Assembly: GCA_039636785.1 (NCBI GenBank)
Contig: CP144169.1
Coordinates: 3,224,001-3,288,000, forward strand
Direction of reading: 5' to 3'
DNA length: 64,000 bases
From: Micrococcaceae bacterium Sec5.7
GTDB taxonomy: Bacteria > Actinomycetota > Actinomycetes > Actinomycetales > Micrococcaceae
Under the pieces are notes generated by a model. That model saw nothing but the letters and a program-made list of their open reading frames with translations. It was not told the origin of the DNA and did no database searches. Shown one piece after another: positions 43,269 to 53,356 of the stretch. Within the stretch, counting starts at the first letter, position 1; every line of letters begins with the position of its first letter. The position numbers and the translations under genes were made by a program.

Positions 43269-44837
43269 TCAGTGGGTGCTGGCGATGGCGATGGCCTCGC
43301 CGTCGACGTCGTCGAAGTGCTGCTTGCGGTCCGCGACCACAAAATAGATCACTGCCGCGATGCCGGCTGCGAAGAACCAGGCGAACGGAGCGGCTGCCTC
43401 GAAGGCCGGCACAAAGGCAATGAGCAGCGCGACGGCCGCGGCCGGTATCAGTGCCGTGATCGCCTTGGGATTGACGCCCTTCCTGTAGAAATAAGCCCCG
43501 GACGGATCGTCCGTGTAGAGCTCCGGCACGTTGACCTTGCCGCGGCGAAGCAGCCAGTAATCGGCCATAACGATGCCGAACAGGGGTCCAAGCAGTGCGC
43601 CCAACCCGCCGAGGAAGTACACAATGACGAGCGGGTTGTTGTAGAGGTTCCACGGCAGGATCACCAGGCCGATGGTGCCGCTGACCCAGGCAGCCTTGCG
43701 GAAGTTCAGGTGCTTGGGGAAAAGGTTCGTCAGGGCATAGACGGGGGCGACGAAGTTGGCCATCAGGTTCACGGCGATGGTCAGGATCAACAGTGCCAGG
43801 CAGGCCAGCACCAGGAACAGCGTGTTCGGAATGGTCTGGACAATGTCCGAGGGGCTCTGGATGATCTTGCCGCTGATCTTGAACTGGCCGCCTGCCATGA
43901 CCACAACGATGGCGCCGAAGACGAGCATGTTGATGGGGATGCCCCAGAAGTTGCCGCGGACCACGGACTTCTTGGAAGCCGCTGAGCGGGTGAAGTCGCA
44001 GAAGTTCAGGACGAAGGTTCCGTAGATGGAGACCCACAGGGCGCCGCCGGCAAAGATGGTCCGCCACATGTCGCCGCCCTCAAGGGCATTATTGGATGAC
44101 CACGCAATGGAGCCGCCGGCTTCTGCGAAAATCCAGATGGCGATCGTAGCCATAGTCACCAGAATGATGGGTCCGGCGAATGCCTCGTACTTACGGATCA
44201 TTTCCATGCCGAAGCTGACGATCACCAGCTGGATGATCCACAGCACCACAAACGCTAACCAGCCCAGCGTGGAGAGGCCCAGGATGGAATTGCTGTCCAG
44301 CTCCTTGAGCGAGGGAACCATGGCAACGAGCATCACCCGGAGGACCACCGATGCAAGGTAGGTCTGGATTCCGAACCAGGCCACGGCTACAGCACCGCGA
44401 AGGAGGCTGGCGATCTGGGCGCCGCGGATACCGAAGCTGATACGGCTCATGACCGGGAACGGAACGCCGGTCTTGACACCCATAAAGCCGGAAAAGTTCA
44501 GGAGGGTGAACAACAGCACGGCTCCGATGCCCAGGGCGAGGAGAATCTGCCAGCCTCCCAAGCCAAGGGCGAACAGGCCGATGGCGAAGGCATAGTTACC
44601 GAGGCTGTGGACGTCGTTGGCCCAAAGGGTGAAGATGCTGTAGCCCGTCCACCGGCGCCCTTCACGTTTGGTGGGGGCAAGATCGATGTTGTAGAGGCTT
44701 GGGCTGATGGTGAGGTCTGAGACGGCGGTGGCTGAATCACAAAGTGCGTCCACACCCACAGAAGGATGGGTGGAAGTGCCTGACAGCGTTGTCAGTTCGG
44801 GATCCGTTTCGACGCCGACTGATGAAGTCGTCTGCAT
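43269..44837 (-). CDS. NCS1-family nucleobase/allantoin/hydantoin permease
   Basis: A 522-residue, twelve-helix cation symporter. Family segments are SLYNIDLAPTKREGRRWTGY, SIFTLWANDVHSLGNYAFAI, GIRGAQIASLLRGAVAVAWFGIQTY (residues about 129-153) and GIVMADYWLLRRGKV. The PucI/allantoin type seems closest, with benzyl-hydantoin transporter Mhp1 a more distant relative. The frame is open to 44867, but ATG at 44837 has GGAG six bases upstream. It is the first gene of the operon with the racemase and SDR. Its upstream region carries a palindromic element shared with 60501-60540. Confidence 0.9.
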   Translation of the reverse strand: MQTTSSVGVETDPELTTLSGTSTHPSVGVDALCDSATAVSDLTISPSLYNIDLAPTKREGRRWTGYSIFTLWANDVHSLGNYAFAIGLFALGLGGWQILLALGIGAVLLFTLLNFSGFMGVKTGVPFPVMSRISFGIRGAQIASLLRGAVAVAWFGIQTYLASVVLRVMLVAMVPSLKELDSNSILGLSTLGWLAFVVLWIIQLVIVSFGMEMIRKYEAFAGPIILVTMATIAIWIFAEAGGSIAWSSNNALEGGDMWRTIFAGGALWVSIYGTFVLNFCDFTRSAASKKSVVRGNFWGIPINMLVFGAIVVVMAGGQFKISGKIIQSPSDIVQTIPNTLFLVLACLALLILTIAVNLMANFVAPVYALTNLFPKHLNFRKAAWVSGTIGLVILPWNLYNNPLVIVYFLGGLGALLGPLFGIVMADYWLLRRGKVNVPELYTDDPSGAYFYRKGVNPKAITALIPAAAVALLIAFVPAFEAAAPFAWFFAAGIAAVIYFVVADRKQHFDDVDGEAIAIASTH

Positions 44838-44859
44838 CTGGTTCTCCAGTTCTTGAAGA

Positions 44860-44910
44860 TTCCACAATAGTTTCCGTATCGCGGAATCTAGATTTTGAAT
44901 AGTGGAACTA
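44860..44910 (-). promoter_or_regulatory. Operator/promoter region of the NCS1 permease operon
   Basis: Contains the palindrome TTCCG-TATCG-CGGAA (44872-44886), a second one GGAATCTAGATTTT, and outer arms TTCCAC (44860-44865) and GTGGAA (44902-44907). The 40-bp block 44871-44910 aligns without gaps to 60501-60540 at 26 positions, at nearly the same distance from the downstream start codon. Confidence 0.65.
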
Positions 44911-45119
44911 CTGTATGACCCAGCTCACGTTGCGGTCAAGGGTGCCGGGTTACGGGCAGTCACAATCGATCAATTACTCCCCTGAGGGTGATCGCCTGGA
45001 GGCGGCCGCCTGCCCGTCTTGACGCTCCCCAGCTGGCTAGCTAATCTCGAATGGCAAGAATGTTTTCTCACAATATGAAAACAACTGGCCCATGCATTCA
45101 AAGATGAAACGAGGCTGAC

Positions 45120-47861
45120 GTGGCTGCAGGAGAAGATACCTCCCATATCCTCAGCGGGTTGACTAACCAGCTGCCTGATCGTGATCCGGAAGAGACCGCC
45201 GAGTGGGTTGAGTCCCTGGACACGCTGATCAGGGAACAGGGCACCGAGCGTGCCCAATACATCATGCGCAGTCTCCTGCAGCGTGCGGGCGCCCAGAGCG
45301 TCGGAGTCCCGATGGTCACCACCACGGACTATGTGAACACCATCCCGGCGGACCAGGAAGCCGAATTCCCCGGCAACGAGGAGTTCGAGCGCCGTTACCG
45401 GGCGTATATGCGCTGGAACGCGGCCGTGATGGTGCACCGTTCACAGCGCCCGAACATCGGGGTGGGCGGGCATATTTCCACGTATGCCGGTGCCGCGACC
45501 CTGTATGAGGTCGGTTTCAACCACTTCTTCCGCGGCAAGGACCATGCCGGCGGCGGGGACCAGGTCTTCTTCCAGGGCCACGCTTCCCCCGGCATGTACG
45601 CCCGCGCGTTCATGGAAGGGCGCCTCAGCGAGGAGGACCTGGACGGGTTCCGGCAGGAGAAATCCCGTGAGGGCCATGCGCTGTCCTCGTACCCGCACCC
45701 GCGGCTGATGCCGGAGTTCTGGGAGTTCCCCACCGTCTCCATGGGCATCGGCCCGATGAACGCGATCTACCAGGCGCAGTCCAACCGCTACCTGCACAAC
45801 CGCGGCCTCAAGGACACCGCGGACCAGCAGGTCTGGGCGTTCCTGGGCGACGGCGAAATGGACGAGCCCGAGTCCCGCGGCCTGCTCCAGCTCGCCGCGA
45901 ACGAGAACCTGGACAACCTGAATTTCGTCATCAACTGCAACCTCCAGCGCCTGGACGGACCCGTCCGCGGCAACGGCAAGATCATGCAGGAACTCGAGGC
46001 GTTCTTCCGCGGTGCGGGCTGGAACGTCATCAAGGTCGTCTGGGGCCGGGAATGGGATGAGCTCCTCGCCAAGGACCCCGACGGGTCCCTGGTGCAGATC
46101 ATGAACGAAACCCTCGACGGCGACTACCAGACGTACAAGGCCGAATCCGGCGGGTTCGTCCGCGAACACTTCTTCGGCAAGACCCCGCAGACCAAAGAGA
46201 TGGTCGCGGACCTCTCCGATGACGAGATCTGGCAGCTCAAACGCGGCGGCCACGACTACCGCAAGGTCTACGCCGCGTACAAGGCCGCCACCGAATTCAC
46301 CGGCAAACCCACCGTCATTCTCACCAAAACCGTCAAGGGCTACGGACTCGGACCCCACTTCGAAGGCCGCAACGCCACCCACCAGATGAAAAAACTCACC
46401 CTGGAGGACCTCAAGGACTTCAGGGACCACCTGCGCATCCCTGTCACGGATGAACAGCTCGAGGCAGATCCGTACCAGCCGCCGTACTTCCACCCGGGCA
46501 CGGATGCTCCGGAAATCCAGTACATGATGGAACGCCGCGCCGCACTGGGCGGGGCTGTGCCGGAACGCCGCTCCAACCACGCCCCCATCACCTTGCCCGA
46601 GGCCAAAACCTACGACGTCGCCAAACGCGGGACCGGCAAGCAGCAGGCAGCCACCACCATGGCGTTCGTCCGGCTCCTCAAGGACCTGATGCGGGACAAG
46701 GAGTTCGGCCACCGGATCGTGCCGATCATCCCGGATGAGGCCCGCACCTTCGGGATGGACGCATTCTTCCCCACAGCGAAGATCTACAACCCCAAGGGCC
46801 AGAACTACCTCTCCGTGGACCGGGACCTGGTCCTGGCCTACAAGGAATCCGCGCAGGGCCAGCTCATCCACCCGGGCATCAACGAAGCCGGCGCCGTGGC
46901 AGCCTTCACCGCCGCCGGCACCGCCTACGCCACCCACGGCGTACCGCTCATCCCGGTCTACGTGTTCTACTCCATGTTCGGCTTCCAGCGCACCGGCGAC
47001 GCCTTCTGGGCCGCCGGGGACCAGATGACCCGCGGCTTCATCATCGGCGCCACCGCAGGACGGACCACCCTCACCGGCGAAGGACTCCAGCACGCCGACG
47101 GCCACTCCCCCCTGCTCGCCTCCACGAACCCGGCAGTGGTCACCTACGACCCCGCCTACGGGTACGAAATGGGCCACATCATGCGCGACGGCATCGAACG
47201 CATGTACGGCCCGGACTCCGCGGACCGGAACCTGATGTACTACATCACCGTGTACAACGAGCCCATCAGCCAGCCCGCCGAGCCTGAGGACCTCGACGTC
47301 GAGGGCGTCCTCAAGGGCATCTATCTTCTGGCACCAGCGAAGATCGACGGCCCCCGCACGCAGATCCTGGCGTCCGGTGTCTCGGTTCCCTGGGCCCTGG
47401 AAGCCCAGCGGATCCTGGCCGAGGACTGGGGTGTCTCCGCAGACGTCTGGTCCGTCACGTCCTGGAACGAACTCCGCCGGGACGGCCTCGCCGCGGAAGA
47501 GGAAGCGTTCCTGAACCCCGGGCAGCCCGCCAGGGTCCCGTTTGTGGCCCGGCAGCTGGCGGATTCGGCGGGCCCCATTGTGGCCGTCTCGGACTACATG
47601 AAGGCCGTCCCGGACCAGATCCGCCAGTTCCTGCCGCACCAGTTCGCGTCGCTCGGTGCAGACGGCTTTGGCTTCTCCGACACCCGCGCCGCGGCCCGCC
47701 GCTTCTTCAAGAACGACATCCACTCGATCGTGGTGAAGACGCTGCAGCTGCTCGCCTCGAGAGGAGAGGTGGACGGCGGCGTGCCCTCCTACGCGATGGA
47801 CCGCTACAAGCTCCTGGACGTCAACGCCGGCACCACGGGAGGAGCGGGCGGGGACTCCTAA
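45120..47861 (+). CDS. aceE: Pyruvate dehydrogenase E1 component, homodimeric type
   Basis: Thiamine-diphosphate-dependent decarboxylation of pyruvate for acetyl-CoA synthesis. It is 913 residues, full length. [16 protein letters not shown] followed by [20 protein letters not shown] is the TPP/Mg motif, and [20 protein letters not shown] and [20 protein letters not shown] are typical AceE blocks. The GTG start has GAGG upstream. It stands alone: no E2 or E3 gene adjoins it, as is usual in actinobacteria. A strong hairpin follows. Confidence 0.97.
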   Translation: MAAGEDTSHILSGLTNQLPDRDPEETAEWVESLDTLIREQGTERAQYIMRSLLQRAGAQSVGVPMVTTTDYVNTIPADQEAEFPGNEEFERRYRAYMRWNAAVMVHRSQRPNIGVGGHISTYAGAATLYEVGFNHFFRGKDHAGGGDQVFFQGHASPGMYARAFMEGRLSEEDLDGFRQEKSREGHALSSYPHPRLMPEFWEFPTVSMGIGPMNAIYQAQSNRYLHNRGLKDTADQQVWAFLGDGEMDEPESRGLLQLAANENLDNLNFVINCNLQRLDGPVRGNGKIMQELEAFFRGAGWNVIKVVWGREWDELLAKDPDGSLVQIMNETLDGDYQTYKAESGGFVREHFFGKTPQTKEMVADLSDDEIWQLKRGGHDYRKVYAAYKAATEFTGKPTVILTKTVKGYGLGPHFEGRNATHQMKKLTLEDLKDFRDHLRIPVTDEQLEADPYQPPYFHPGTDAPEIQYMMERRAALGGAVPERRSNHAPITLPEAKTYDVAKRGTGKQQAATTMAFVRLLKDLMRDKEFGHRIVPIIPDEARTFGMDAFFPTAKIYNPKGQNYLSVDRDLVLAYKESAQGQLIHPGINEAGAVAAFTAAGTAYATHGVPLIPVYVFYSMFGFQRTGDAFWAAGDQMTRGFIIGATAGRTTLTGEGLQHADGHSPLLASTNPAVVTYDPAYGYEMGHIMRDGIERMYGPDSADRNLMYYITVYNEPISQPAEPEDLDVEGVLKGIYLLAPAKIDGPRTQILASGVSVPWALEAQRILAEDWGVSADVWSVTSWNELRRDGLAAEEEAFLNPGQPARVPFVARQLADSAGPIVAVSDYMKAVPDQIRQFLPHQFASLGADGFGFSDTRAAARRFFKNDIHSIVVKTLQLLASRGEVDGGVPSYAMDRYKLLDVNAGTTGGAGGDS

Positions 47862-47885
47862 TCCCGCAGCCAGTTCCAGCGACCG

Positions 47886-47923
47886 CGACGGCGGCCCCCA
47901 CCGAAAGGCAGGGGCCGCCGTCG
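47886..47923 (+). terminator. Terminator hairpin after aceE
   Basis: CGACGGCGGCCCC and GGGGCCGCCGTCG form a perfect 13-bp stem with a 12-nt loop, 25 bp beyond the aceE stop. It is not followed by a T run. Confidence 0.75.
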
Positions 47924-47951
47924 TGCTGTGTGGACCGTGCGGGGACGTGCA

Positions 47952-48152
47952 TCAGGTTGAAGGGAATGGCGTGGACCTGTGGTCTACGACGAGCCCTGTC
48001 GCTGCATTTTCCCGCACCGCGGTAATCCCGGCCACTACCGCCTTGATGTTCGGGAACCGGGGTGACACTGCCACCGTGGTTCCGTCGTCTGCCTTAAGGT
48101 GAAACCGGAACGATCCCGTTCCGTCGCTCAGAACCTCGAATGTACCAGCCAT
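47952..48152 (-). CDS. YegP/DUF1508-family small protein
   Basis: A 66-residue protein. FEVLSDGTGSFRFHLKADDG and SPRFPNIKAVVAGITAVREN match the single-repeat DUF1508 fold. The function is unknown, though the family is widespread. The frame extends to 48179, but ATG at 48152 (MAGTFEVLSD) has AGCAGG upstream and gives the normal length. It converges with aceE and is divergent from the MobA-like gene. Confidence 0.85.
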   Translation of the reverse strand: MAGTFEVLSDGTGSFRFHLKADDGTTVAVSPRFPNIKAVVAGITAVRENAATGLVVDHRSTPFPST

Positions 48153-48321
48153 GGGACCTGCTTTCCGCTGATGGCGCACCTTTGCACCACAGCTGATGAC
48201 CCCCGGTTTCCATCATTTCCATAAGACATTACCGGCCAAACCGACCGCTCAAAAGATCTACCAACCGGTAGCTTGTCCGGCCCGTATGTGACCGGAACCG
48301 GCACGACCTTAAGGTGTGAAC

Positions 48322-48948
48322 ATGACAGTTACCGCTGCCCACGGCAGAGCCAGCGCCGTCCTGCTGGCTGCCGGCGCGGGCACCCGCCTGGGGCTCGGGC
48401 CGAAGGCGCTGCTGCCCTTCCGCAACCGGACGTTGGTGGAGGTACTTGCGGAAGTACTGCTCGACGGCGGCTGCCGCGAGGTGGTGATTGTGCTCGGTGC
48501 GGAAGCGGCCAAGGTCCGCAATACCACCGATCTCCGGCGGTTCGCCGTGGTGGAAAACCCGGATTGGGCCGCGGGTATGGGAGGCTCGTTCAAAATGGGC
48601 ATCGCCGCGGCTGCGCCCGGAGACCACGTCCTGGTGGCGCTCGTGGACCAGCCGGCGCTCACTCCGGAAACCGTGGCCAGGCTCCTGGAGCGTCACAGAC
48701 CCAGCCGTGTCACCGCAGCCGCCTACCGGGACACCAGCGGGAATCTCAAGCGCGGTCACCCGCTCCTGCTGGACGCCACGCTGCGGGCGCAGGCGGCGGA
48801 ATCAGCGTCGGGAGACGCCGGTGCCCGCAGTTTCCTGCAGTCCCACCCCGGGTTGATTGACTTGGTGGACTGCAGTGACCTTACCGCGGGCGAGGACATC
48901 GACACCCCGGACCAACTGCACCTGCTGGAGGACCCCTGTGGATACTGA
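48322..48948 (+). CDS. Molybdenum-cofactor nucleotidyltransferase, MobA/MocA-like
   Basis: A 208-residue NTP transferase. The nucleotide-binding loop is VLLAAGAGTRLGLGPKALLP, the metal site ALVDQPALTPETVARLL, and NPDWAAGMGGSFKMGIAAAA is typical of MocA-type cytidylyltransferases. These load CMP or GMP onto molybdopterin for xanthine-dehydrogenase-type enzymes, and the xanthine dehydrogenase operon starts 0.6 kb further on the opposite strand. ATG at 48322 has AAGG upstream; GTG at 48316 is the alternative. CMP versus GMP use cannot be settled by eye. Confidence 0.87.
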   Translation: MTVTAAHGRASAVLLAAGAGTRLGLGPKALLPFRNRTLVEVLAEVLLDGGCREVVIVLGAEAAKVRNTTDLRRFAVVENPDWAAGMGGSFKMGIAAAAPGDHVLVALVDQPALTPETVARLLERHRPSRVTAAAYRDTSGNLKRGHPLLLDATLRAQAAESASGDAGARSFLQSHPGLIDLVDCSDLTAGEDIDTPDQLHLLEDPCGY

Positions 48949-48956
48949 ACCAGGGC

Positions 48957-49468
48957 GTGCCATCATGGATTGTGACTCGTCGGCTGGTGTACCTCATCGG
49001 AGGGATACTCATGTGCGCAGTGCTGGCGGGTTGCTCAACTCCTGGCGTGTGCCCAGACATTGGCTCGGCCAACTCTGTCAAAGTCAATCTGACAGGGCGG
49101 CCGACAACGTCAGCATCGTGGAGTTGTGCGCTGAGGATGTGTGCTCAGTCCCCTCGCCAAAGCGGGCTCCGTCCGAGCTTCGCACAATAGTTGCATCGAT
49201 CAACCCTGAAGGATTCGCGACGAGCCCCCAGACTTCCAAGGCTGCAGGAATGCCCTATTTCGCTTCCCAAGTCAACGATCGCTCCTGGGTCATCAGCACG
49301 GTTATGGCTTCCCCCACGAGGGTGACCGTGCGCGCACGGTCTGCGGTGGGGCGGGTTCTGGCGGAGCGGGACGTTACTCTCCAATGGATCAGAGTGGGCG
49401 GAAGCCAGCAGTGTGGAGTCCCCTCCGAGGCAGAGCCGGTTGAGCTCAACATACGGCCGACGGGCTAG
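48957..49468 (+). pseudogene. Lipoprotein gene, frameshifted
   Basis: The first frame (GTG 48957) gives a lipoprotein signal peptide with lipobox LAGC (LVYLIGGILMCAVLAGCSTP) and continues to NSVKVNLTG. The protein then resumes in another frame as ADNVSIVELCAEDVCSVPSP and runs to VELNIRPTG at 49468. One missing G in the GGGCGG run near 49098-49104 would join them into a product of about 170 residues. No family is recognised. It begins 8 bp after the MobA-like gene. Either a real inactivation or a sequencing error. Confidence 0.65.
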
Positions 49469-49544
49469 TGTCCCTCGCCCACCTTCTGAATAGTTGTTTG
49501 CCCAGCTACCCTTGGTCCACCGACGAATCGCCAATTATGGCCGC

Positions 49545-52409
49545 TTAGAGGCGCCCGTTTCCGGCCGAAACTGGCAAACCGGCGACGGCGGCGAGCCCGG
49601 CCTCTTTCAGCCCAAGGTAGATCTTGTCCCGTGCGATGGGCAGCTCGGCGAACCTCACACCGGTGGCGTTCCGGATGGCGTTGGCCAGTGCCGGCGCCAC
49701 CGGGTTGAACGGGCTTTCGCTCATCGATTTTGCACCCAGCGGCCCCAATGAGTCTTTCGTTGACGCGAAGTACACCTCGCTGCGCGGAACGTCCGCAAAG
49801 GAGGGGATGTGGTACTGCCGCAGAATGTCCGTAGTGACCCGGCCGGCGTCGTCCACAACAACCTCCTCATACAGCGCGGCACCCAGCGCCTGGGCAATCC
49901 CGCCCTCGATCTGCCCGCGGCACTGCCGCGGATTCACCACCACGCCGGCGTCCGCCGCCTGCACGCTCTGCAGAATCCGCAGCTCCCCCGTGCCGGTGTT
50001 CACGGCGACGCGGAAGCCGTGGACGTTGAACGCGACCGATCGCGGCGTGCCGCCCCAGCGCCCTTCACTGGCGAGTTCGACGCCGGCCTGGCTGGCGGCG
50101 TCGTAAATTTCCGTGAGCGGCACCCGGGTTCCCTCGCAGACCACGGCGTCCTCCTCGAGGACGCAACCGGAGGCCTCCACCTGGTGGATTCCCGCCGCGA
50201 ACCCGCGGATCCGCACCGCAAGGTCCTCGGCCGCCGCCAGCGTAGCTTTGCCGGCCACCACCGTGCCGGCCGAGCCGAAGGCACCGGTGTCATGCTCAAT
50301 CAGGTCTGTGTCGGACTGCCGGACGGCAACACGCCCCGCGGTAGTGGAAAGCGCCGTCGCCGCGAGCTGGGCGTGCACTGTGGTGGTGCCGTTGCCGAAT
50401 TCGGCTGTCCCGACGTCGGCCGCGTACGTGCCGTCCGGCAGGAGCCGGAGCTTCGAATGGGCAAAGTGACCGCGCGGCGGGACGGTGTCGATCATGGAAA
50501 GCGCGGATCCCTCCCCGGCGACCCAGTCCGGACCAAGATCATCCAGCCCGGCGGCGCGGTAGCGTTCACGGCCCCGCTCGAGCGCATCTGCAACGAGCCG
50601 CATGCACTGGTCCAGCCCGTAGCTGCCTTGGAGCACATCCTCCTCAGGCTCCGGGTGCGTGGACAGCATGTCATCGCCCTCGCGCACCATGTTGCGGCGG
50701 CGGAACTCCAGGGGATCCATCCCGATTCCGGTGGCCAGCTCATCGATGGCTGACTCGATGGCAAAGATCATCTGGCTCAGCCCGTAGCCGCGGAAAGCCC
50801 CCGACGGCACCGTGTTGGTATAGACGGCCTGGGCATCCACCTTCTTGTTGGCGCACTTGTACACACCCAGGGATTCGCCGCAGCCATGGAACATCACACC
50901 GGGCGCGTGGTTTCCGTAGGCACCGGTGTTGGTGAGAACGTCCAGCTGCAGCGCGGTCAACCGGCCGTCGCAGCTGGCACCCGCCTTGAGCTGGATGGTG
51001 AACGGATGCCGTGTAGTGCTGGCCGTGAACTGTTCGGTCCGGGTAAACTCCAGCTGCACCGGACGCCGCAGTTTCATCGCGGCAAGCGCCACGATGTCCT
51101 CGGCAAGCACCTCCTGTTTGCCGCCGAAGCCGCCGCCAACCCGGCCTGCCACCACGTGCACCCGGTCCTTGGGCATCCCAAAGACCCGGCATAGCGTCCG
51201 GCGGACCAGGAACGGAACCTGGCTGGACGTGCGGATCTGGAGCCGGCCGTCGTCGTCAATTGAGGCGATGGCCGCATGCGTCTCCAAAGCCACATGCTGC
51301 ACACGCTGGGTGCGGTACGTCTGCTCATGGATGAAGTCGGATTCGGCGAAGCCGGCGGCCACATTGCCCAGCTCGGAATGCAGCTCCGCCACAACGTTCT
51401 GTTCCGGGCGGGCAAGCCGGGCCAAAACGGCATCTTTGTCCCCGTGAAGGGCGGGAGCTCCGGGACGGATGGCGTCCTGCGGAGTGAACACGGCATCCAG
51501 CGCTTCGTACTGAACAACAAGGGCGCGGACGCCGGCTTCCGCTGCGCTCACCGATTCGGCGACGACGGCGGCAACCCGCTGCCCGATGAACCTCACCACA
51601 TCGTCCAGCACCCGGGTATCGTCCGGATCGTCGGTGTAGAGCTCATGCTGGGCAGTGGAAAACAGCTGCGCAGGTGCGTCCTCGTGGGTGAAGACCGCCA
51701 CCACGCCGGGAACCCGCAGAGCAGCCGCCGGATCGATGGCGACCACCCGGGCATGGGCGTGCGGTGAGCGCAGCAGCTTCAGGTGCAGCAGCCCAGTGAG
51801 CTGATCTTCAGGAACATCCAGCGTGTAGCGCGCCTGACCGGTGACAATCGCCCGGCCGGCCGGGGCCGGGACGTCGTCGCCCAGCTGACCCGGCCGCGGT
51901 TCCGGCCGCGGATCGGGCTGCCCGTCGCCGGTGATTCCGGAGCCCGGGCCGGCCGGTGCAGGGTGGCTGGAATCACCCTGCGCTGCGTGCCCGCACACCG
52001 CGTCCTCGATGGCCCGGTAACCGGTGCAGCGGCAGAGATTGCCCTTGAGGTTGCGGGCCAGGTCTTCCTTCTGCGAATCGTCGAAGGTGGCAGCGGTCAT
52101 CAGCATGCCGGCAGTGCAGAAACCGCACTGAAAACCCTGGCGGTCGAGGAACTGCTGCTGCATCGGGTGGAGCGTTCCGCCGTCGGCCAGTCCTTCAACG
52201 GTGGTGACGGCGTGGCCTTCGGCGCGAACCGCCGGGTAGATGCAGCTGTGCACCGGAGTGCCGTCCACGTGCACCGTGCAGGCACCGCAGTCGCCGCCGT
52301 CGCAGCCCTTTTTGACGCCGAAGTTGCCCTGTTCGCGCAGGAACGTGCGCAGGCATTGCCCCGGACGTGGTTTGGCCTCGGTGGTGGTGCCGTTGATGTC
52401 GATGGCCAT
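49545..52409 (-). CDS. Xanthine dehydrogenase, fused [2Fe-2S] and molybdopterin subunits
   Basis: Oxidises hypoxanthine and xanthine to urate. It is 954 residues. Residues 1-155 form two [2Fe-2S] domains ([25 protein letters not shown] and [12 protein letters not shown]). A proline-rich linker leads to the molybdenum domains from about residue 185 ([65 protein letters not shown] with the catalytic Glu region). The FAD domain is a separate gene, whereas many bacteria keep all three apart or fuse FeS with FAD. ATG at 52409 follows AAAGGGG; the frame is open to 52652. Third gene of the operon. Confidence 0.92.
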   Translation of the reverse strand: MAIDINGTTTEAKPRPGQCLRTFLREQGNFGVKKGCDGGDCGACTVHVDGTPVHSCIYPAVRAEGHAVTTVEGLADGGTLHPMQQQFLDRQGFQCGFCTAGMLMTAATFDDSQKEDLARNLKGNLCRCTGYRAIEDAVCGHAAQGDSSHPAPAGPGSGITGDGQPDPRPEPRPGQLGDDVPAPAGRAIVTGQARYTLDVPEDQLTGLLHLKLLRSPHAHARVVAIDPAAALRVPGVVAVFTHEDAPAQLFSTAQHELYTDDPDDTRVLDDVVRFIGQRVAAVVAESVSAAEAGVRALVVQYEALDAVFTPQDAIRPGAPALHGDKDAVLARLARPEQNVVAELHSELGNVAAGFAESDFIHEQTYRTQRVQHVALETHAAIASIDDDGRLQIRTSSQVPFLVRRTLCRVFGMPKDRVHVVAGRVGGGFGGKQEVLAEDIVALAAMKLRRPVQLEFTRTEQFTASTTRHPFTIQLKAGASCDGRLTALQLDVLTNTGAYGNHAPGVMFHGCGESLGVYKCANKKVDAQAVYTNTVPSGAFRGYGLSQMIFAIESAIDELATGIGMDPLEFRRRNMVREGDDMLSTHPEPEEDVLQGSYGLDQCMRLVADALERGRERYRAAGLDDLGPDWVAGEGSALSMIDTVPPRGHFAHSKLRLLPDGTYAADVGTAEFGNGTTTVHAQLAATALSTTAGRVAVRQSDTDLIEHDTGAFGSAGTVVAGKATLAAAEDLAVRIRGFAAGIHQVEASGCVLEEDAVVCEGTRVPLTEIYDAASQAGVELASEGRWGGTPRSVAFNVHGFRVAVNTGTGELRILQSVQAADAGVVVNPRQCRGQIEGGIAQALGAALYEEVVVDDAGRVTTDILRQYHIPSFADVPRSEVYFASTKDSLGPLGAKSMSESPFNPVAPALANAIRNATGVRFAELPIARDKIYLGLKEAGLAAVAGLPVSAGNGRL

Positions 52410-52411
52410 GC

Positions 52412-53356
52412 TCAGGCCCCTTTCTGCGGCGGGAGACCCTGCCATGAAGACCTGTGCTGCTGTGAGGAACCCGGCGGCCAGAAGTCGCCGGAAACGTGTG
52501 ATGGTTCTGTGACTGCGGAGCCGGCCGGGGCACTCAGCTCGGCCCGGATTTCCTCGGCCAGCCGGTACGTCATGTCGCGCCGCCAGGCCGGGAGCCCGTG
52601 GATGTCGTTGTGGTACAGCTCGTCCGGGATGGCAGAGTCCAGCGCCGAGCACAATGCGGGCGTGTCCGGAAGGGACTCAAAGCGCAGCTGCACGGGGCGC
52701 TTTGTTGCCGCGGTGACGGTGAGAGTCAGGGAACCGCCGGCGTCGAGCCTTCCGATCAACAGCACCCCGGACCTGCCCAGATTGCTCAGCGACAGCCGGC
52801 GGAACGCCACCCGTGAAGAAAGGGCCGACGCCGGGAGGCGGACACTGCGCAGCAGCTCACCGGGTGCCAGGGCGTTCTGCCCGTCCCCGGTGATGAAGTC
52901 AGCCACGGGGAGTTCGCGGCTGGCGCCGCCGGGACCCAGTACAGTGGCAACTCCGTCCAATCCGGCGCTGAGGGAAATCATGGGCCCGGCCGGAAGCGAG
53001 GTGCACAGGTTGCCGCCCACTGTGGACATGTTCCAGACCTTGAAGGACGCCACGAAGGAATCGCAGCACGGCCGGATGAGGTCCAGGGCAGGCCAATCGG
53101 CGGCAGCGTGGGCGTCCGGGAGCGCATACAGTTCAGCGACGGTGCAGGTGGCGGCGAGGTCAATCCCCCCGGCGGTCACGGTGATGGAAGGCCAGCCCGC
53201 TGAGCCCAGATCCAGCAGGCGTCTCAGCGGCTCCTTGCCAAAGGCGTAGCTGCCGTAAGAGAACAGGACCGTTCCTCCTGCGAGCCAGGCGTCGCCGTCA
53301 CGCCATTCGGCCGGGTCCGTGGTGGGGACAACGGCCTCAATGGTGTTCATGTCCAT
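52412..53356 (-). CDS. Xanthine dehydrogenase FAD-binding subunit
   Basis: A 314-residue flavoprotein subunit of the CoxM/XdhB type that passes electrons from the iron-sulfur clusters to [20 protein letters not shown] and [20 protein letters not shown] are the two FAD-pyrophosphate loops. [20 protein letters not shown] belongs to the C-terminal domain. AGGAG precedes the ATG, which overlaps the xdhC stop by 10 bp. The next gene starts 2 bp after its stop, so the three genes are tightly coupled. Confidence 0.92.
   Translation of the reverse strand: MDMNTIEAVVPTTDPAEWRDGDAWLAGGTVLFSYGSYAFGKEPLRRLLDLGSAGWPSITVTAGGIDLAATCTVAELYALPDAHAAADWPALDLIRPCCDSFVASFKVWNMSTVGGNLCTSLPAGPMISLSAGLDGVATVLGPGGASRELPVADFITGDGQNALAPGELLRSVRLPASALSSRVAFRRLSLSNLGRSGVLLIGRLDAGGSLTLTVTAATKRPVQLRFESLPDTPALCSALDSAIPDELYHNDIHGLPAWRRDMTYRLAEEIRAELSAPAGSAVTEPSHVSGDFWPPGSSQQHRSSWQGLPPQKGA

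Noticed and set aside
42913-44067. A 384-codon minus-strand frame overlapping the racemase and NCS1 genes
   Set aside because: Same strand but out of frame with both genes; His/Arg/Pro-rich with no motif, while both in-frame proteins are well formed.
45441-47723. A 760-codon minus-strand open frame opposite aceE
   Set aside because: Shadow of aceE, whose TPP motif and full length are unambiguous; the antisense product has no recognisable domain.
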